Below are positions 1 to 8,566 of a stretch of 64,000 nt of DNA, one piece after another (position 1 is the first letter of the stretch; every line of letters starts with the position of its first letter). The stretch comes from Protaetiibacter larvae. Lineage in GTDB: Bacteria; Actinomycetota; Actinomycetes; Actinomycetales; Microbacteriaceae. The notes under the pieces are model-generated. The model was given only the letters and a program-made list of their open reading frames with translations. It ran no database searches and was not told where the DNA came from. The position numbers were made by a program, and so were the translations under genes. The stretch spans positions 682,001 to 746,000 of the forward strand of contig NZ_CP043504.1 in NCBI RefSeq assembly GCF_008365275.1, in the 5' to 3' direction.

Positions 1-352
1 GCCCGACGTCGCCGCCCGTGCCCTCACCCACCTCACCGCCAAGTGGGGCTGGCTCGCGGAGGCGACCCCGTTGCAGCTCATCCGGCTCTCCTACGACGAG
101 GGGGTCGAGGTCACACCGGAGCGGGCGCATCGCGATGCCGAGCGCCTTCTCGGCGCCCCCCTTCCGGCACCGGTCGACGCCGCGATCGTCGACTGGGAGC
201 GGGTCGGCCGCCGCGCGGATCCAGAACATGCCATTGACGGAATGCACCGGGTGGGGGAGGCTGAGTCGGGCACCGGCCTGGCCGCCGTCATCCGCTTCGC
301 GCGCTCCACGGGGCGCGAGATCCCCTCTGAGGGATCGGCGGACGAGGGTTAG
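1..352 (+). CDS. hemY: Coproporphyrinogen III oxidase, C-terminal part (partial)
   Basis: The gene begins before the window; the first full codon is at base 2, and 116 residues plus a TAG stop remain. The tail contains KWGWLAEA followed by LIRLSYD and, near its end, SGTGLAAVI. These resemble the C-terminal FAD-domain signatures (a KWP-like stretch and a GTGLAxVI stretch) of actinobacterial HemY/CgoX flavoenzymes, which oxidise coproporphyrinogen III to coproporphyrin III. That product is the substrate of the ferrochelatase encoded downstream. The identity is inferred from short motifs plus the heme-gene context, because the catalytic body lies outside the window. The stop codon TAG (350-352) also forms the first half of a -10-like TAGTCT. 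Confidence 0.62.
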   Translation, partial: PDVAARALTHLTAKWGWLAEATPLQLIRLSYDEGVEVTPERAHRDAERLLGAPLPAPVDAAIVDWERVGRRADPEHAIDGMHRVGEAESGTGLAAVIRFARSTGREIPSEGSADEG

Positions 353-355
353 TCT
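350..355 (+). promoter_or_regulatory. -10 box (TAGTCT) for the YtxH-like gene
   Basis: TAGTCT lies 52 bases before the ATG at 408, giving a leader of about 45 bases with a GGAG-type ribosome site. Its first three bases are the stop codon of hemY. No clear -35 was identified. Confidence 0.45.
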
Positions 356-407
356 GGACGGAGCCCCACATGGCCACTGCGGTCAGCCGCAGAGAACGGA
401 GCGCACC

Positions 408-665
408 ATGAAAGGCAAGATCCTCTTCCTGACGGGTCTCGGCGTCGGGTACGTGCTCGGCACGCGCGCCGGGCGCCAGCGCTACGAGCAGATCAAGTCG
501 GCGGCGTCGCGCTTCTGGAAGAGCCCGCAGGTGCAGCGCCGCGTCGACGACGTGCAGGAGTTCGTGAAGGACAAGGCACCGGAGGTCGCCGAGTTCGTCG
601 CCGACGGCGCCAAGAAGGTCGTCTCGCAGGTCTCCGGACGCAAGAAGTCCACCCCCGAGGTCTGA
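408..665 (+). CDS. YtxH-like small membrane-associated protein
   Basis: An 85-residue protein. It opens with a short glycine-rich hydrophobic segment (about residues 4-19, LFLTGLGVGYVLGTRAG), the hallmark of YtxH/DUF948-like small proteins, followed by a basic amphipathic region and a charged, Lys-rich C-terminus. The family is linked to envelope stress and its molecular role is unknown. The ATG was chosen because it has a purine-rich site (AACGGAGC) in front and because the protein then begins directly with the hydrophobic segment. It is the first of three small envelope genes (to 1345) lying between hemY and hemQ. Confidence 0.72.
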   Translation: MKGKILFLTGLGVGYVLGTRAGRQRYEQIKSAASRFWKSPQVQRRVDDVQEFVKDKAPEVAEFVADGAKKVVSQVSGRKKSTPEV

Positions 666-674
666 TCCGCGATC

Positions 675-1109
675 ATGTCCGATCAGAAGCCCGACCCGAA
701 GCGGGAACGCCCGCGCCAGAAGCGTTCGCTCGCCGCCCTGCTCACGAGTGTGCCCACGCAGGTGCAGGAGCTCGTGCAGCGCGAGATCGAGCTGCTGAAG
801 ACGGAGCTCATCGAGAAGCTCAAAGCCCTCGGCATCGGCGTCGGACTCATCGCGGCGGCACTCGTCGTGCTCCTGTTCTTCGTGGGGGTGCTGCTGACCC
901 TCGCCATCATCGGGCTCAGCTACGTGATGCCCGACTGGGCGGCGGCGCTCGTGGTAGCGGGGGTGCTGCTGATCGTCGCCGTCGTGCTCGCGCTCGTCGG
1001 CTACGGCGTCATGAAGCGCGGGATCCCGCCCGTGCCGACCGAGGCGATCGAATCCATCCAGAAGGACATCCGCGCCGTCAGGGGCGTGGGGAAGAGGGGT
1101 GAGCGGTGA
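675..1109 (+). CDS. Actinobacterial holin-X-type (phage holin family) membrane protein
   Basis: A 144-residue protein with a basic N-terminus, an amphipathic helix (about residues 20-55, VPTQVQELVQREIELLKTEL), two strongly hydrophobic segments (about 57-83 and 92-114) and a basic tail. This is the architecture of the Act-Hol-X family (annotated as 'phage holin family protein'). Nothing phage-like surrounds it, so a phage lysis role is unlikely; in actinobacterial chromosomes such proteins usually sit beside YtxH and DUF3618 genes, as here. Its stop overlaps the GTG start of the next gene by four bases, indicating translational coupling. Confidence 0.78.
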   Translation: MSDQKPDPKRERPRQKRSLAALLTSVPTQVQELVQREIELLKTELIEKLKALGIGVGLIAAALVVLLFFVGVLLTLAIIGLSYVMPDWAAALVVAGVLLIVAVVLALVGYGVMKRGIPPVPTEAIESIQKDIRAVRGVGKRGER

Positions 1110-1345
1110 GCGACGCGATGGATGCCGCGAAGGCGAAGGCGCAGGAGGCGCGCGACGCGCTCGCCGAGACCCTCGACGCGATCGAGGACAAGTTCAACGT
1201 GCCCAAGCGCACGGGGGAGTTCGTCGACAAGGCGAAGGCCGCGTACGAGAAGAACCCGGTGCCGTGGATCGCGGGCGGAGCCGCCGTCGCGGCCGTCGTG
1301 ATCGGGCTGGTCGCCTGGGCGGTCTTCGGGCGCGACGACGACTGA
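1106..1345 (+). CDS. DUF3618-like single-pass membrane protein
   Basis: A 79-residue protein starting with GTG inside a GTGA overlap with the preceding stop. The N-terminal half is a charged helix (EARDALAETLDAIEDKFNVP) resembling the DUF3618 signature, followed by one transmembrane segment (about residues 53-74) and a short acidic tail. Its function is unknown. The trio YtxH, holin-X and DUF3618 appears to form one small operon, perhaps structuring the cytoplasmic membrane surface; that is inference from conserved co-occurrence. Confidence 0.65.
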   Translation: MSDAMDAAKAKAQEARDALAETLDAIEDKFNVPKRTGEFVDKAKAAYEKNPVPWIAGGAAVAAVVIGLVAWAVFGRDDD

Positions 1346-1398
1346 CGCTCGCCGGTGGCCGATTCGCGGCCTCCGCGTGAACGGGGGAGGATAGGGGC

Positions 1399-2079
1399 GT
1401 GACGTCCGCAACCCCCGTCCCGTCCGAGAACCCGTCGGGCTTCGCCCTCTGGGCCGTCTGGCGTCGTGATCCCGCCCGATCCGCCGCGAGCCTCGAAGCG
1501 CTCCCGGACGCGGTTGCCGAGATCGAGGCGTCCGGTGTGGTGCTGCGCGGCTTCTACGACGTGTCGGGGCTCCGTGCCGACGCGGACCTCATGGTGTGGC
1601 TGCACGGCGACACCGCGGAGGGGCTGCAGTCCGCCGTGCGCACCCTGCGCAGGGTTCCCGGAGTCGGGGCCCTGCTGCCCACCTGGAACGCGCTCGGCGT
1701 GCACCGCGAGGCCGAGTTCAGCCGGGCGCACGCGCCGAGCTTCCTGCGTGGCCTCCCGCCCAAGGGGTGGGTGACCGTGTACCCCTTCGTGCGCAGCTAC
1801 GACTGGTATCTGCTGCCCGAGGACGAGCGCCGCGGCATGCTCGCCGATCACGGCCGCAAGGGTTCCGAGTATCCGAGCGTGCAGGCCAACACGGTCGCGA
1901 GCTTCGCGCTCGGCGACTACGAGTGGCTGCTGGCGCTCGAGGCGGACGAGGTGGTGGACCTCGTCGACCTCATGCGGCACCTGCGCAACACGGAGGCGCG
2001 CCGCCACGTGCGCGAGGAGGTGCCGTTCTTCACGGGGCGGCGGATCGGTCTCGACGAGATCGCGGAGGTGCTGTCATGA
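1399..2079 (+). CDS. hemQ: Coproheme decarboxylase HemQ (chlorite dismutase-like)
   Basis: A 226-residue protein that performs the last step of the coproporphyrin-dependent heme pathway, the peroxide-driven oxidative decarboxylation of two propionates of coproheme to give heme b. The family core YPFVRSYDWYLL (about residues 132-143) carries the conserved catalytic tyrosine, and MLADHGRKG (about 150-158) supplies a conserved histidine region. The start is GTG at 1399, preceded by GGAGGA. It overlaps hemH by four bases (ATGA). Presence of hemQ rather than a classical protoporphyrin pathway fits a Gram-positive, actinobacterial host. Confidence 0.93.
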   Translation: MTSATPVPSENPSGFALWAVWRRDPARSAASLEALPDAVAEIEASGVVLRGFYDVSGLRADADLMVWLHGDTAEGLQSAVRTLRRVPGVGALLPTWNALGVHREAEFSRAHAPSFLRGLPPKGWVTVYPFVRSYDWYLLPEDERRGMLADHGRKGSEYPSVQANTVASFALGDYEWLLALEADEVVDLVDLMRHLRNTEARRHVREEVPFFTGRRIGLDEIAEVLS

Positions 2080-3200
2080 CCGAGGAGCGGCTCGGCCCCG
2101 AGCACGTGGAGACGCCGGTCGCCTACGACGCGATCGTGCTCGCGAGCTTCGGAGGCCCGGAGGGGCAGGACGATGTCATCCCGTTCCTGCGGAACGTGAC
2201 GCGCGGCCGCGGCATCCCGGATGAGCGCCTCGAGGAGGTGGCGCACCACTACCGGCACTACGGCGGGGTGAGCCCCATCAACCAGCAGAACCGCGAGCTC
2301 AAGGCGGCCCTCGAGGCGGAGCTCGCCGCGCGCGGCATCGAGCTGCCGGTCTACTGGGGCAACCGCAACTGGGGTCCGTACCTGGCCGACACGGTGCGCG
2401 AGGCCTACGACGACGGCCACCGCACCCTCATCGGCGTCGCGACGAGCGCCTACGCGAGCTACTCGAGCTGCCGGCAGTACACCGAGGACTTCGTGAACGC
2501 CCTCGAGGTCACGGGCCTCGCGGGCGAGGTGCGGCTCGACAAGGTGCGCCCCTACTTCGACCACCCCGGCTTCGTGACCCCCTTCGTCGAGGGCCTGCAG
2601 GCGGCGCTCACCGAGTTGCGCGGTCGCGGCATCCCGGGCGAGCGCATCCGGGTGCTGTTCTCGACCCATTCGATCCCCCTGACGGCGGCCACCGCGTCCG
2701 GACCCGAGTTCGGCCCGGGCGGCGCGTACGAGGCGCAGCATCTGGCGGTCGCCGAGGTGATCATGCGCGAGGCGGACGCCGGGGGCGTCGGATGGCGGCT
2801 CGTCTACCAGTCGCGTTCCGGCCCGGCGAGCCAGCCGTGGCTCGAGCCCGACATCAACGACGTGATCGAGACGCTGCCCGCCGAGGGGGTCGAGGCGATC
2901 GTGATCGTGCCGCTCGGCTTCGTCTCCGACCACATGGAGGTGCTCTGGGATCTCGACAACGAGGCCCTCGAGTCGGCGGCCGAGGCGGGGCTCGCGGCCC
3001 TGCGCATCCCGACCCCCGGCATCCACCCGGCGTTCGTGGCGGGGCTCGTGGATCTCGTGCTCGAGCGCGTGAACGGCACCCCGGTGGCGGAGCGGCCGGC
3101 GCTCACCGAGCTCGGCCCGTGGTTCGACGTGTGCCGCCCCGGATGCTGCGTGGGCGTGCAGCGAGCCGCCGAGCCGTCGGTCGCGGGGCGGACGACGTGA
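2076..3200 (+). CDS. hemH: Coproporphyrin ferrochelatase
   Basis: A 374-residue enzyme that inserts Fe(II) into coproporphyrin III. Visible landmarks are SFGGPEG near the N-terminus, the YGGVSPIN segment (about 62-72), the catalytic-histidine motif FSTHSIP (His about residue 198) and GFVSDHMEVLWDLD (about 281-294) with the conserved acidic residue. The C-terminal CRPGCC (about 353-358), together with an internal cysteine in SSCRQY, is the cysteine set that binds a [2Fe-2S] cluster in actinobacterial ferrochelatases. The ATG lies in the ATGA overlap with hemQ, and the end overlaps hemC by four bases. Confidence 0.95.
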   Translation: MTEERLGPEHVETPVAYDAIVLASFGGPEGQDDVIPFLRNVTRGRGIPDERLEEVAHHYRHYGGVSPINQQNRELKAALEAELAARGIELPVYWGNRNWGPYLADTVREAYDDGHRTLIGVATSAYASYSSCRQYTEDFVNALEVTGLAGEVRLDKVRPYFDHPGFVTPFVEGLQAALTELRGRGIPGERIRVLFSTHSIPLTAATASGPEFGPGGAYEAQHLAVAEVIMREADAGGVGWRLVYQSRSGPASQPWLEPDINDVIETLPAEGVEAIVIVPLGFVSDHMEVLWDLDNEALESAAEAGLAALRIPTPGIHPAFVAGLVDLVLERVNGTPVAERPALTELGPWFDVCRPGCCVGVQRAAEPSVAGRTT

Positions 3201-4111
3201 CCCTGCGACTCGGCACCCGGGGCAGCGCGCTCGCGCTCGCCCAGGCGGGCGCGGTCGCGCAGCGGCTCGGTGCCGAGCTCGTCGTGATCGAGAGCGAGGG
3301 CGACCGGATCGCGACGCCGCTCGCCGAACTGGGCGGGGCGGGGGTGTTCGCGGCCGCCCTGCGCGAGGCGCTGCTGGCCGGCGAGGTGGACGCGGTCGTG
3401 CACTCGTACAAGGACCTCCCCACGGCGCCGCTGCCGGGGTTGTCGGTCGCCGCGGTGCCCAAGCGCGCCGACGCGCGCGACGTGCTGTGCGCCTCCGGGG
3501 GCCGGGAGCTCGACGCGCTGCCCGCGGGCGCCCGGGTCGGCACGGGTTCGCCGCGCCGCCGTGCGCAGCTGCTGCGCCGCCGTCCCGACCTCGAGGTGGT
3601 CGAGGTGCGCGGCAACGTGGATACGCGCCTCGGGCGCCTCGCCGATGAGGATGCGGATCGCCGCCTCGACGCGGTCGTGCTGGCCGCCGCGGGTCTCGAC
3701 CGGCTCGGTCGTCTCGACGCGGTCACCGAGTGGATGAGCCTCACCGCCTGGCCCACCGCCCCCGCGCAGGGCGCGCTCGCGGTGGAGACCCGATCCGGTG
3801 AGGAGAAGAAGGTCGCCAAGCTCGAGCACAAGCCGTCACGCCTCGCCGCCGAGGCCGAGCGTGGCGTCCTGGCGCGGCTCGAGGCCGGATGCGCGGCGCC
3901 CGTCGGCGCGAGCGCGATCCTCGAAGACGGCCTGCTGCTGCTCTCGGCGCGCGTCTACGCGCTCGACGGCTCCCAGCACCTCACCGCCTCTCACGCCCTC
4001 TATCCCGAGGACGCCGTCCGCCCCGCCGCCGAGCTCGCCGAGCGGGTCGCCGGCGAGCTGCTCGCCGCCGGGGCCGCCGAGCTCGCACCGCTCGGGGGTG
4101 GTCGCCCATGA
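3197..4111 (+). CDS. hemC: Porphobilinogen deaminase (hydroxymethylbilane synthase)
   Basis: A 304-residue cytosolic enzyme that polymerises four porphobilinogens to hydroxymethylbilane. It shows the N-terminal LGTRGSALALAQA motif, VHSYKDLPT (family VHSxKDLP), GTGSPRRRAQL, RGNVDTRLGRL and, near the C-terminus, EAGCAAPVGA, whose cysteine anchors the dipyrromethane cofactor. Its length is typical. GTG start inside a GTGA overlap with hemH; the end overlaps hemD (ATGA). Confidence 0.96.
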   Translation: MTLRLGTRGSALALAQAGAVAQRLGAELVVIESEGDRIATPLAELGGAGVFAAALREALLAGEVDAVVHSYKDLPTAPLPGLSVAAVPKRADARDVLCASGGRELDALPAGARVGTGSPRRRAQLLRRRPDLEVVEVRGNVDTRLGRLADEDADRRLDAVVLAAAGLDRLGRLDAVTEWMSLTAWPTAPAQGALAVETRSGEEKKVAKLEHKPSRLAAEAERGVLARLEAGCAAPVGASAILEDGLLLLSARVYALDGSQHLTASHALYPEDAVRPAAELAERVAGELLAAGAAELAPLGGGRP

Positions 4112-4881
4112 CGATCGAGACCCCGCGGCCCGCCAAGCCGCTCGGGGGCTGGCGGGTGCTCGTGCCGCGCGGCGGCAAGTGGGGCGACGGCGTCGCGGCG
4201 ACCGTGCGCGGCTTCGGCGGCATCCCGGTGATCGCCCCCCTCATCAACTTCGCGAGCTCCGACGATCCGGTGAGCCTCGCCAACGCCCTGCACGAACTGC
4301 AGGACGGCCAGTTCGCCTGGCTCGTCGTGACGAGCGCCACCACGGTCGACGTGCTCAACAGCCAGCGGGTGAGGGTGCCCGAGTCGACGCGCATCGCGGC
4401 CGTCGGCGAGACGACCGCGGCCGCGCTTCAGCTGGCCGGCTACCGGGTGGACTTCGTGCCCACCTCCGACAATTCGGCGCGCGGGCTCGTCAAGGAGTGG
4501 CCGGACTCCGGCATCCGCGGGCGTGTGCTCATCCCGCAGTCCGACCTCGCCGAGCCGACGCTCGTGGCGGGGCTGTCGAAGCTGGGCTTCGAGGTCGAGT
4601 TCGTGACCGCCTACCGCACGGTGGGCGTGCCCGCCCGGCCCGAGGTGCTGGCGGATGTCGCATCCGGCCGCATCCGGGCGATCCTCGTGACCTCGGGGTC
4701 GGTGGCGCGGCAGATCGCCGAACAGCTCGCGCCGCTCCCCGACGCGACCGTCGTGGCCTGCATCGGCCCGCGTACCGCCTTCGACACCCGCGCGGCGGGG
4801 CTGCCGGTGCACGTCATCGCGGAGGAGCGCAGCATCGATTCGCTCATCGCGGCCCTCATCGAGTACGCGGAGACCGAGTGA
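4108..4881 (+). CDS. hemD: Uroporphyrinogen-III synthase
   Basis: A 257-residue protein placed between hemC and hemB. HemD enzymes cyclise hydroxymethylbilane with inversion of ring D and are poorly conserved. Supporting features are the two-lobed alpha/beta pattern, the N-terminal [32 protein letters not shown], a central LIPQSDLA segment, and the C-terminal [12 protein letters not shown] and [11 protein letters not shown] typical of the family. The start overlaps the hemC stop (ATGA) and the end overlaps hemB (GTGA). Operon position makes the assignment firm despite low motif content. Confidence 0.92.
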   Translation: MTIETPRPAKPLGGWRVLVPRGGKWGDGVAATVRGFGGIPVIAPLINFASSDDPVSLANALHELQDGQFAWLVVTSATTVDVLNSQRVRVPESTRIAAVGETTAAALQLAGYRVDFVPTSDNSARGLVKEWPDSGIRGRVLIPQSDLAEPTLVAGLSKLGFEVEFVTAYRTVGVPARPEVLADVASGRIRAILVTSGSVARQIAEQLAPLPDATVVACIGPRTAFDTRAAGLPVHVIAEERSIDSLIAALIEYAETE

Positions 4882-5861
4882 GCACCGGCCCGACCATCCG
4901 CCCGCGGCGACTGCGGCAGAGCCCGGCCTGGCGTCGGCTCGCCCAGGAGACCCGCGTGGATGCCGCCCAGCTCGTGCTGCCGATGTTCGTCGCGGAGGGG
5001 GCGGTCGAACCGCGCCCGATCGCCTCGATGCCGGGTGTCGTTCAGCACAGCCTCGACTCCTTCCGCGCCGAGCTGCACCGCGCGGCCGCCGCGGGGGTCG
5101 GCGGCGTCATGCTGTTCGGGGTGCCCGAGCACAAGGACGCGGTCGGCAGCGGTGCGACCGACCCCGACGGCATCCTCAACGCGGCGACCCGCGTCGCGGT
5201 GGCCGAGGTGGGCGATGCGCTCGTCGTGCAGACCGACCTGTGCCTCGACGAGTTCACCGACCACGGGCACTGCGGCGTGCTCGACGCCGCGGGACGCGTC
5301 GACAACGACGCCACCCTGGTGCGCTACCGCGAGATGGCCATCGCGCAGGCCGAGGCCGGCTCGCAGCTCGTGGGGCTCTCGGGGATGATGGACGGCCAGG
5401 TCGCCGCCGTGCGCGCGGCCCTCGACGCGGCCGGCGCGCAGCAGGTGCCGACCCTCGCCTACGCGGCCAAGTACGCCTCCGCCTTCTACGGCCCGTTCCG
5501 CGAGGCGGTGCAGTCCTCGCTCGTCGGCGACCGCCGCAGCTACCAGCTCGACCCGGCGAACCGCCGCGAGGGGCTGCGCGAGCTGGAGCTCGACGTGGAG
5601 GAGGGCGCCGACATCGTCATGGTGAAGCCCGCCATGAGCTACCTCGACGTGCTCGCCGACGCGGCCGCGGCATCCCCGGTGCCGGTGTGGGCGTACCAGG
5701 TGAGCGGCGAGTACGCGATGATCGCGGCCGCCGCCGCGAACGGGTGGATCGACCGCGACCGGGCGGTCGACGAATCGCTCGTCTCGATCCGCCGGGCGGG
5801 CGCCGACGCCGTGCTCAGCTACTTCGCGGTCGAGGCCGCCGAGCGCTGGGCGCGCGCGTGA
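4878..5861 (+). CDS. hemB: Delta-aminolevulinic acid dehydratase (porphobilinogen synthase)
   Basis: A 327-residue enzyme that condenses two 5-aminolevulinates to porphobilinogen. Both Schiff-base lysine regions are present: [14 protein letters not shown] (about 195-208) and [11 protein letters not shown] (about 247-257). The metal-site loop reads [14 protein letters not shown], with two of the three cysteines of the classical zinc site; the middle position is Asp. This is neither the full Cys3 zinc type nor the cysteine-free magnesium type. Start is GTG in a GTGA overlap with hemD; the end overlaps hemL by four bases. Confidence 0.96.
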   Translation: MSTGPTIRPRRLRQSPAWRRLAQETRVDAAQLVLPMFVAEGAVEPRPIASMPGVVQHSLDSFRAELHRAAAAGVGGVMLFGVPEHKDAVGSGATDPDGILNAATRVAVAEVGDALVVQTDLCLDEFTDHGHCGVLDAAGRVDNDATLVRYREMAIAQAEAGSQLVGLSGMMDGQVAAVRAALDAAGAQQVPTLAYAAKYASAFYGPFREAVQSSLVGDRRSYQLDPANRREGLRELELDVEEGADIVMVKPAMSYLDVLADAAAASPVPVWAYQVSGEYAMIAAAAANGWIDRDRAVDESLVSIRRAGADAVLSYFAVEAAERWARA

Positions 5862-7171
5862 GCGACGCCAACGACGCGGCCTTCGCGCGGGCGCAGGAGG
5901 CGCTGCCGGGCGGCGTCAACTCGCCCGTGCGGGCGTACGGCTCGGTCGGCGGGACGCCGCGGTTCCTGGTGTCGGCGCGCGGGCCGTACGTGACGGATGT
6001 CGCGGGGCGGGAGTACGTCGACCTCGTCGCCTCGTGGGGTCCCGCGCTGCTCGGGCACGCGCATCCGGAGGTCGTGGCCGCCGTGCAGGAGGCCGCTGCG
6101 CGCGGACTCTCGTTCGGGGCGTCCACGCCCGCCGAGACGGAGCTCGCCGAGCTCGTGCGCGAGCGCCTGGGGGCGTCGAGCGGCGTCGAGCGGGTGCGGC
6201 TCGTCTCGACCGGCACCGAGGCCACCATGACCGCCATCCGTCTCGCCCGCGGCGCCACCGGGCGCGAGCTCGTCGTCAAGTTCGCCGGCCACTACCACGG
6301 GCACTCCGACGGGCTCCTCGCGGAGGCAGGATCCGGTGTCGCCACCCAGGGGCTGCCCGGATCGGCGGGAGTCCCCGCGCCGATCGCCGCGCAGACCCTC
6401 GTACTGCCCTACAACGACCTCGATGCGGTGCGGGCGGCGTTCGCCGCGCACCCCGGCCGCATCGCGGCGATCATCAGCGAGGCGGCGGGAGCCAACGCCG
6501 GGGTGCTGCGACCCGATCCCGGGTTCAACGCGGCGCTCGTCGCGCTCGCCCACGAGCACGGCGCGCTCGTGATCCTCGACGAGGTGCTCACCGGCTTCCG
6601 GGTGGGCCCCGCCGGCTGGTGGGGGCTCGAGGGCGCCGCCGAAGGCTGGGCGCCCGACCTGTTCACCTTCGGCAAGGTCATCGGCGGCGGGATGCCGCTC
6701 GCGGCCCTCGGCGGCTCGGCCGCGCTCCTGGGGCTGCTCGCCCCGCTCGGGCCGGTGTACCAGGCGGGCACGCTGAGCGGGAACCCGCTCTCGGTCGCCG
6801 CGGGCCTCGCGACCTTGCGTGCCGCGGATGCCGCGGTCTACGCGCGCGTCGATGCGGCGGCGGATGCCGTGGCCTCGGCCGTCTCCGAGGCGCTCGCGGC
6901 GCAGGGGGTCGCCCACACGATCCCGCGCGCCGGCAGCCTGTTCTCGATCGCGTTCCGCGAGCATCCGGTGCGCGACTACGACGACGCCCGCGCCCAGGAG
7001 GGCTGGCGTTACGCCCCCTTCTTCCACGCACTGCTCGATGCCGGGGTGTCCGCGCCGCCGAGCGTCTTCGAGGCGTGGTTCCTCACGGCCGCCCACGACG
7101 ACGCGGCACTCGACCGCATCCGCGAGGCGCTCCCCGCAGCGGCCCGCGCCGCCGCCGCGGCGACACCCTAG
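5858..7171 (+). CDS. hemL: Glutamate-1-semialdehyde 2,1-aminomutase
   Basis: A 437-residue PLP enzyme of the class III aminotransferase fold that converts glutamate-1-semialdehyde to 5-aminolevulinate, the first committed tetrapyrrole precursor. It begins with the diagnostic [16 protein letters not shown] and has [23 protein letters not shown] and the PLP-lysine motif [15 protein letters not shown]. It is the last gene of the heme operon, GTG start coupled to hemB. The stop TAG (7169-7171) overlaps the opposite-strand stop of the next gene in a shared CTAG. Confidence 0.96.
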   Translation: MSDANDAAFARAQEALPGGVNSPVRAYGSVGGTPRFLVSARGPYVTDVAGREYVDLVASWGPALLGHAHPEVVAAVQEAAARGLSFGASTPAETELAELVRERLGASSGVERVRLVSTGTEATMTAIRLARGATGRELVVKFAGHYHGHSDGLLAEAGSGVATQGLPGSAGVPAPIAAQTLVLPYNDLDAVRAAFAAHPGRIAAIISEAAGANAGVLRPDPGFNAALVALAHEHGALVILDEVLTGFRVGPAGWWGLEGAAEGWAPDLFTFGKVIGGGMPLAALGGSAALLGLLAPLGPVYQAGTLSGNPLSVAAGLATLRAADAAVYARVDAAADAVASAVSEALAAQGVAHTIPRAGSLFSIAFREHPVRDYDDARAQEGWRYAPFFHALLDAGVSAPPSVFEAWFLTAAHDDAALDRIREALPAAARAAAAATP

Positions 7172-7572
7172 CCCGCGAGGATCCCCGCCAGCAGGAAGAC
7201 CGCCGCGAGCAGCGGCGCCGTGCCCTGCGTGGCGGCCGAGCGCAGCCGTCCGGGGCCCGACGACACGAGCACGACCGCCGCGAGCAGCATGCTGAGCGTG
7301 CCGAACAGCGCGAGCGTGAGGCCCACGGGGCGCAGCCCGTCCGTCCAGATCAGCACGACGCCCACGGCGACGCCGATCGCGAGGAACAGGTTGTAGAAGC
7401 CCTGGTTGTAGGCGAGGGTGCGCTGGGTCTCGGCCTCCTCGACGGTCGGGATGCCGAAGGTGCGTCGCGTGGACTCGCGCGTCCACAGGATCGACTCGAG
7501 CACCCAGATGTAGACGTGGATGAGGGCCGCGAGGCCGGCGAACACGGAACCGATGATGAGCAGCGCTGCCAT
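7168..7572 (-). CDS. DUF1304 family membrane protein
   Basis: A 134-residue protein with four hydrophobic segments (about residues 2-25, 60-80, 83-103 and 115-132). The N-terminal segment with [14 protein letters not shown] and the following TFGI...[14 protein letters not shown] match the DUF1304 family of small integral membrane proteins of unknown function. It is convergent with hemL and shares a CTAG as reciprocal stop codons, so there is no room for a terminator between them. It starts five bases after the stop of the upstream oxidoreductase gene and is probably co-transcribed with it. Confidence 0.85.
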   Translation of the reverse strand: MAALLIIGSVFAGLAALIHVYIWVLESILWTRESTRRTFGIPTVEEAETQRTLAYNQGFYNLFLAIGVAVGVVLIWTDGLRPVGLTLALFGTLSMLLAAVVLVSSGPGRLRSAATQGTAPLLAAVFLLAGILAG

Positions 7573-7576
7573 GGCT

Positions 7577-8554
7577 TCAGTGTGCCACGTCGACCACGAT
7601 GCGCCCCCGGGTGTCCCCGGCGAGGATGCGCGTGGAGTAGGCGGCGACCTCGCTCAGCCCGATCCGGGTGGTGGAGGAGTCGAGCAGCCCCAGGTCGAGG
7701 TCGCGTTCGAGGCGATCCCACACGCGGTCGCGGGTGACGAGCGGCGCCTCCACCGAGTTGATGCCGAGCAGCGCCACCCCGCGCAGGATGAACGGCATGA
7801 CGGTCGTCGCGAGCTCGGCGCTCTCGACGAGCCCGCACGAGGCGACCGCGCCGCCGTGGCGGGTCTGCGCGAGCAGGTTGGCGAGCGTCACGCCCCCCGC
7901 CACATCCACCGCCCCCGCCCAGCGGCTCGCCTGCAGCGGCCTGCCGGGCGCCTGCAGCTCGGCGCGGTCGAGCAGCTCGGAGGCCCCGAGCCGCTGCAGG
8001 TAGCCCCGATCGCCGGGGTGGCCGGTCGCGGCGATCACCCGGCGCCCGCTGGTGGCCAGCAGGGCGACGGCGATCGAGCCGAGACCGCCGGTGGCACCCG
8101 TGACGACCACGTCGCCGTCCGGGATGTCGTGATGCTCGAGGGCGAGAACCGCCTGCGCGGCGGTGAAGCCGGCCGTGCCGATGGCGGCCGCCCGCCGCAT
8201 CCCGATCGCGGGGGGCACCCGCACGAGCAGTTCGGCGTCGACGCGGGCGCGGGTGGCGTAGCCGCCGTTGCGGGTCTCCCCCAGTCCGGCACCCGTCAGC
8301 ACGACCTCGTCGCCGGGCGTCCAGCGTCCGTCGCTCGACTCCGCGACGGTGCCGACGACGTCGATGCCGGGCACCAGCGGGCTGATGCGGGCGACCCCGC
8401 GATCCCCGCGGAGGGCGAGGGCGTCCTTGTAGTTGAGGCTCGAATAGGCGACGTCGAGCAGCACCTCGCCGTCGCCGAGCTCCGCGTCGTCGAGTTCGAC
8501 GAAGGCGGCGGTCGCCTGCTCACCCGTCCGGGTCACCTGCAGTGCGCGCGCCAT
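7577..8554 (-). CDS. YhdH/YhfP-type (acrylyl-CoA reductase-like) NADPH oxidoreductase
   Basis: A 325-residue medium-chain reductase without zinc-binding cysteines. The N-terminal GroES-like domain has SLNYKDALAL and PGIDVVGTV, diagnostic of the YhdH/YhfP (AcuI) branch of the quinone oxidoreductase family; the Rossmann nucleotide loop is VTGATGGLGSIAVALL (about 150-165). Members reduce acrylyl-CoA or quinone-like alkenes with NADPH; the substrate here is unknown. The ATG follows a TAGGCT box by exactly six bases, so the mRNA is probably leaderless, and the box uses the stop codon of the upstream hydrolase gene. Confidence 0.88.
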   Translation of the reverse strand: MARALQVTRTGEQATAAFVELDDAELGDGEVLLDVAYSSLNYKDALALRGDRGVARISPLVPGIDVVGTVAESSDGRWTPGDEVVLTGAGLGETRNGGYATRARVDAELLVRVPPAIGMRRAAAIGTAGFTAAQAVLALEHHDIPDGDVVVTGATGGLGSIAVALLATSGRRVIAATGHPGDRGYLQRLGASELLDRAELQAPGRPLQASRWAGAVDVAGGVTLANLLAQTRHGGAVASCGLVESAELATTVMPFILRGVALLGINSVEAPLVTRDRVWDRLERDLDLGLLDSSTTRIGLSEVAAYSTRILAGDTRGRIVVDVAH

Positions 8555-8560
8555 GTCCCG

Positions 8561-8566
8561 AGCCTA
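8561..8566 (-). promoter_or_regulatory. Leaderless -10 box TAGGCT for the YhdH-type gene
   Basis: TAGGCT on the minus strand, six bases before the ATG. Bases 8564-8566 are at the same time the TAG stop codon of the serine hydrolase gene. Confidence 0.6.

Noticed and set aside
675-1109. Prophage remnant because of the holin-family label
   Set aside because: There are no other phage genes, no attachment-site repeats and no change of composition; the gene sits with YtxH and DUF3618 in a heme cluster.
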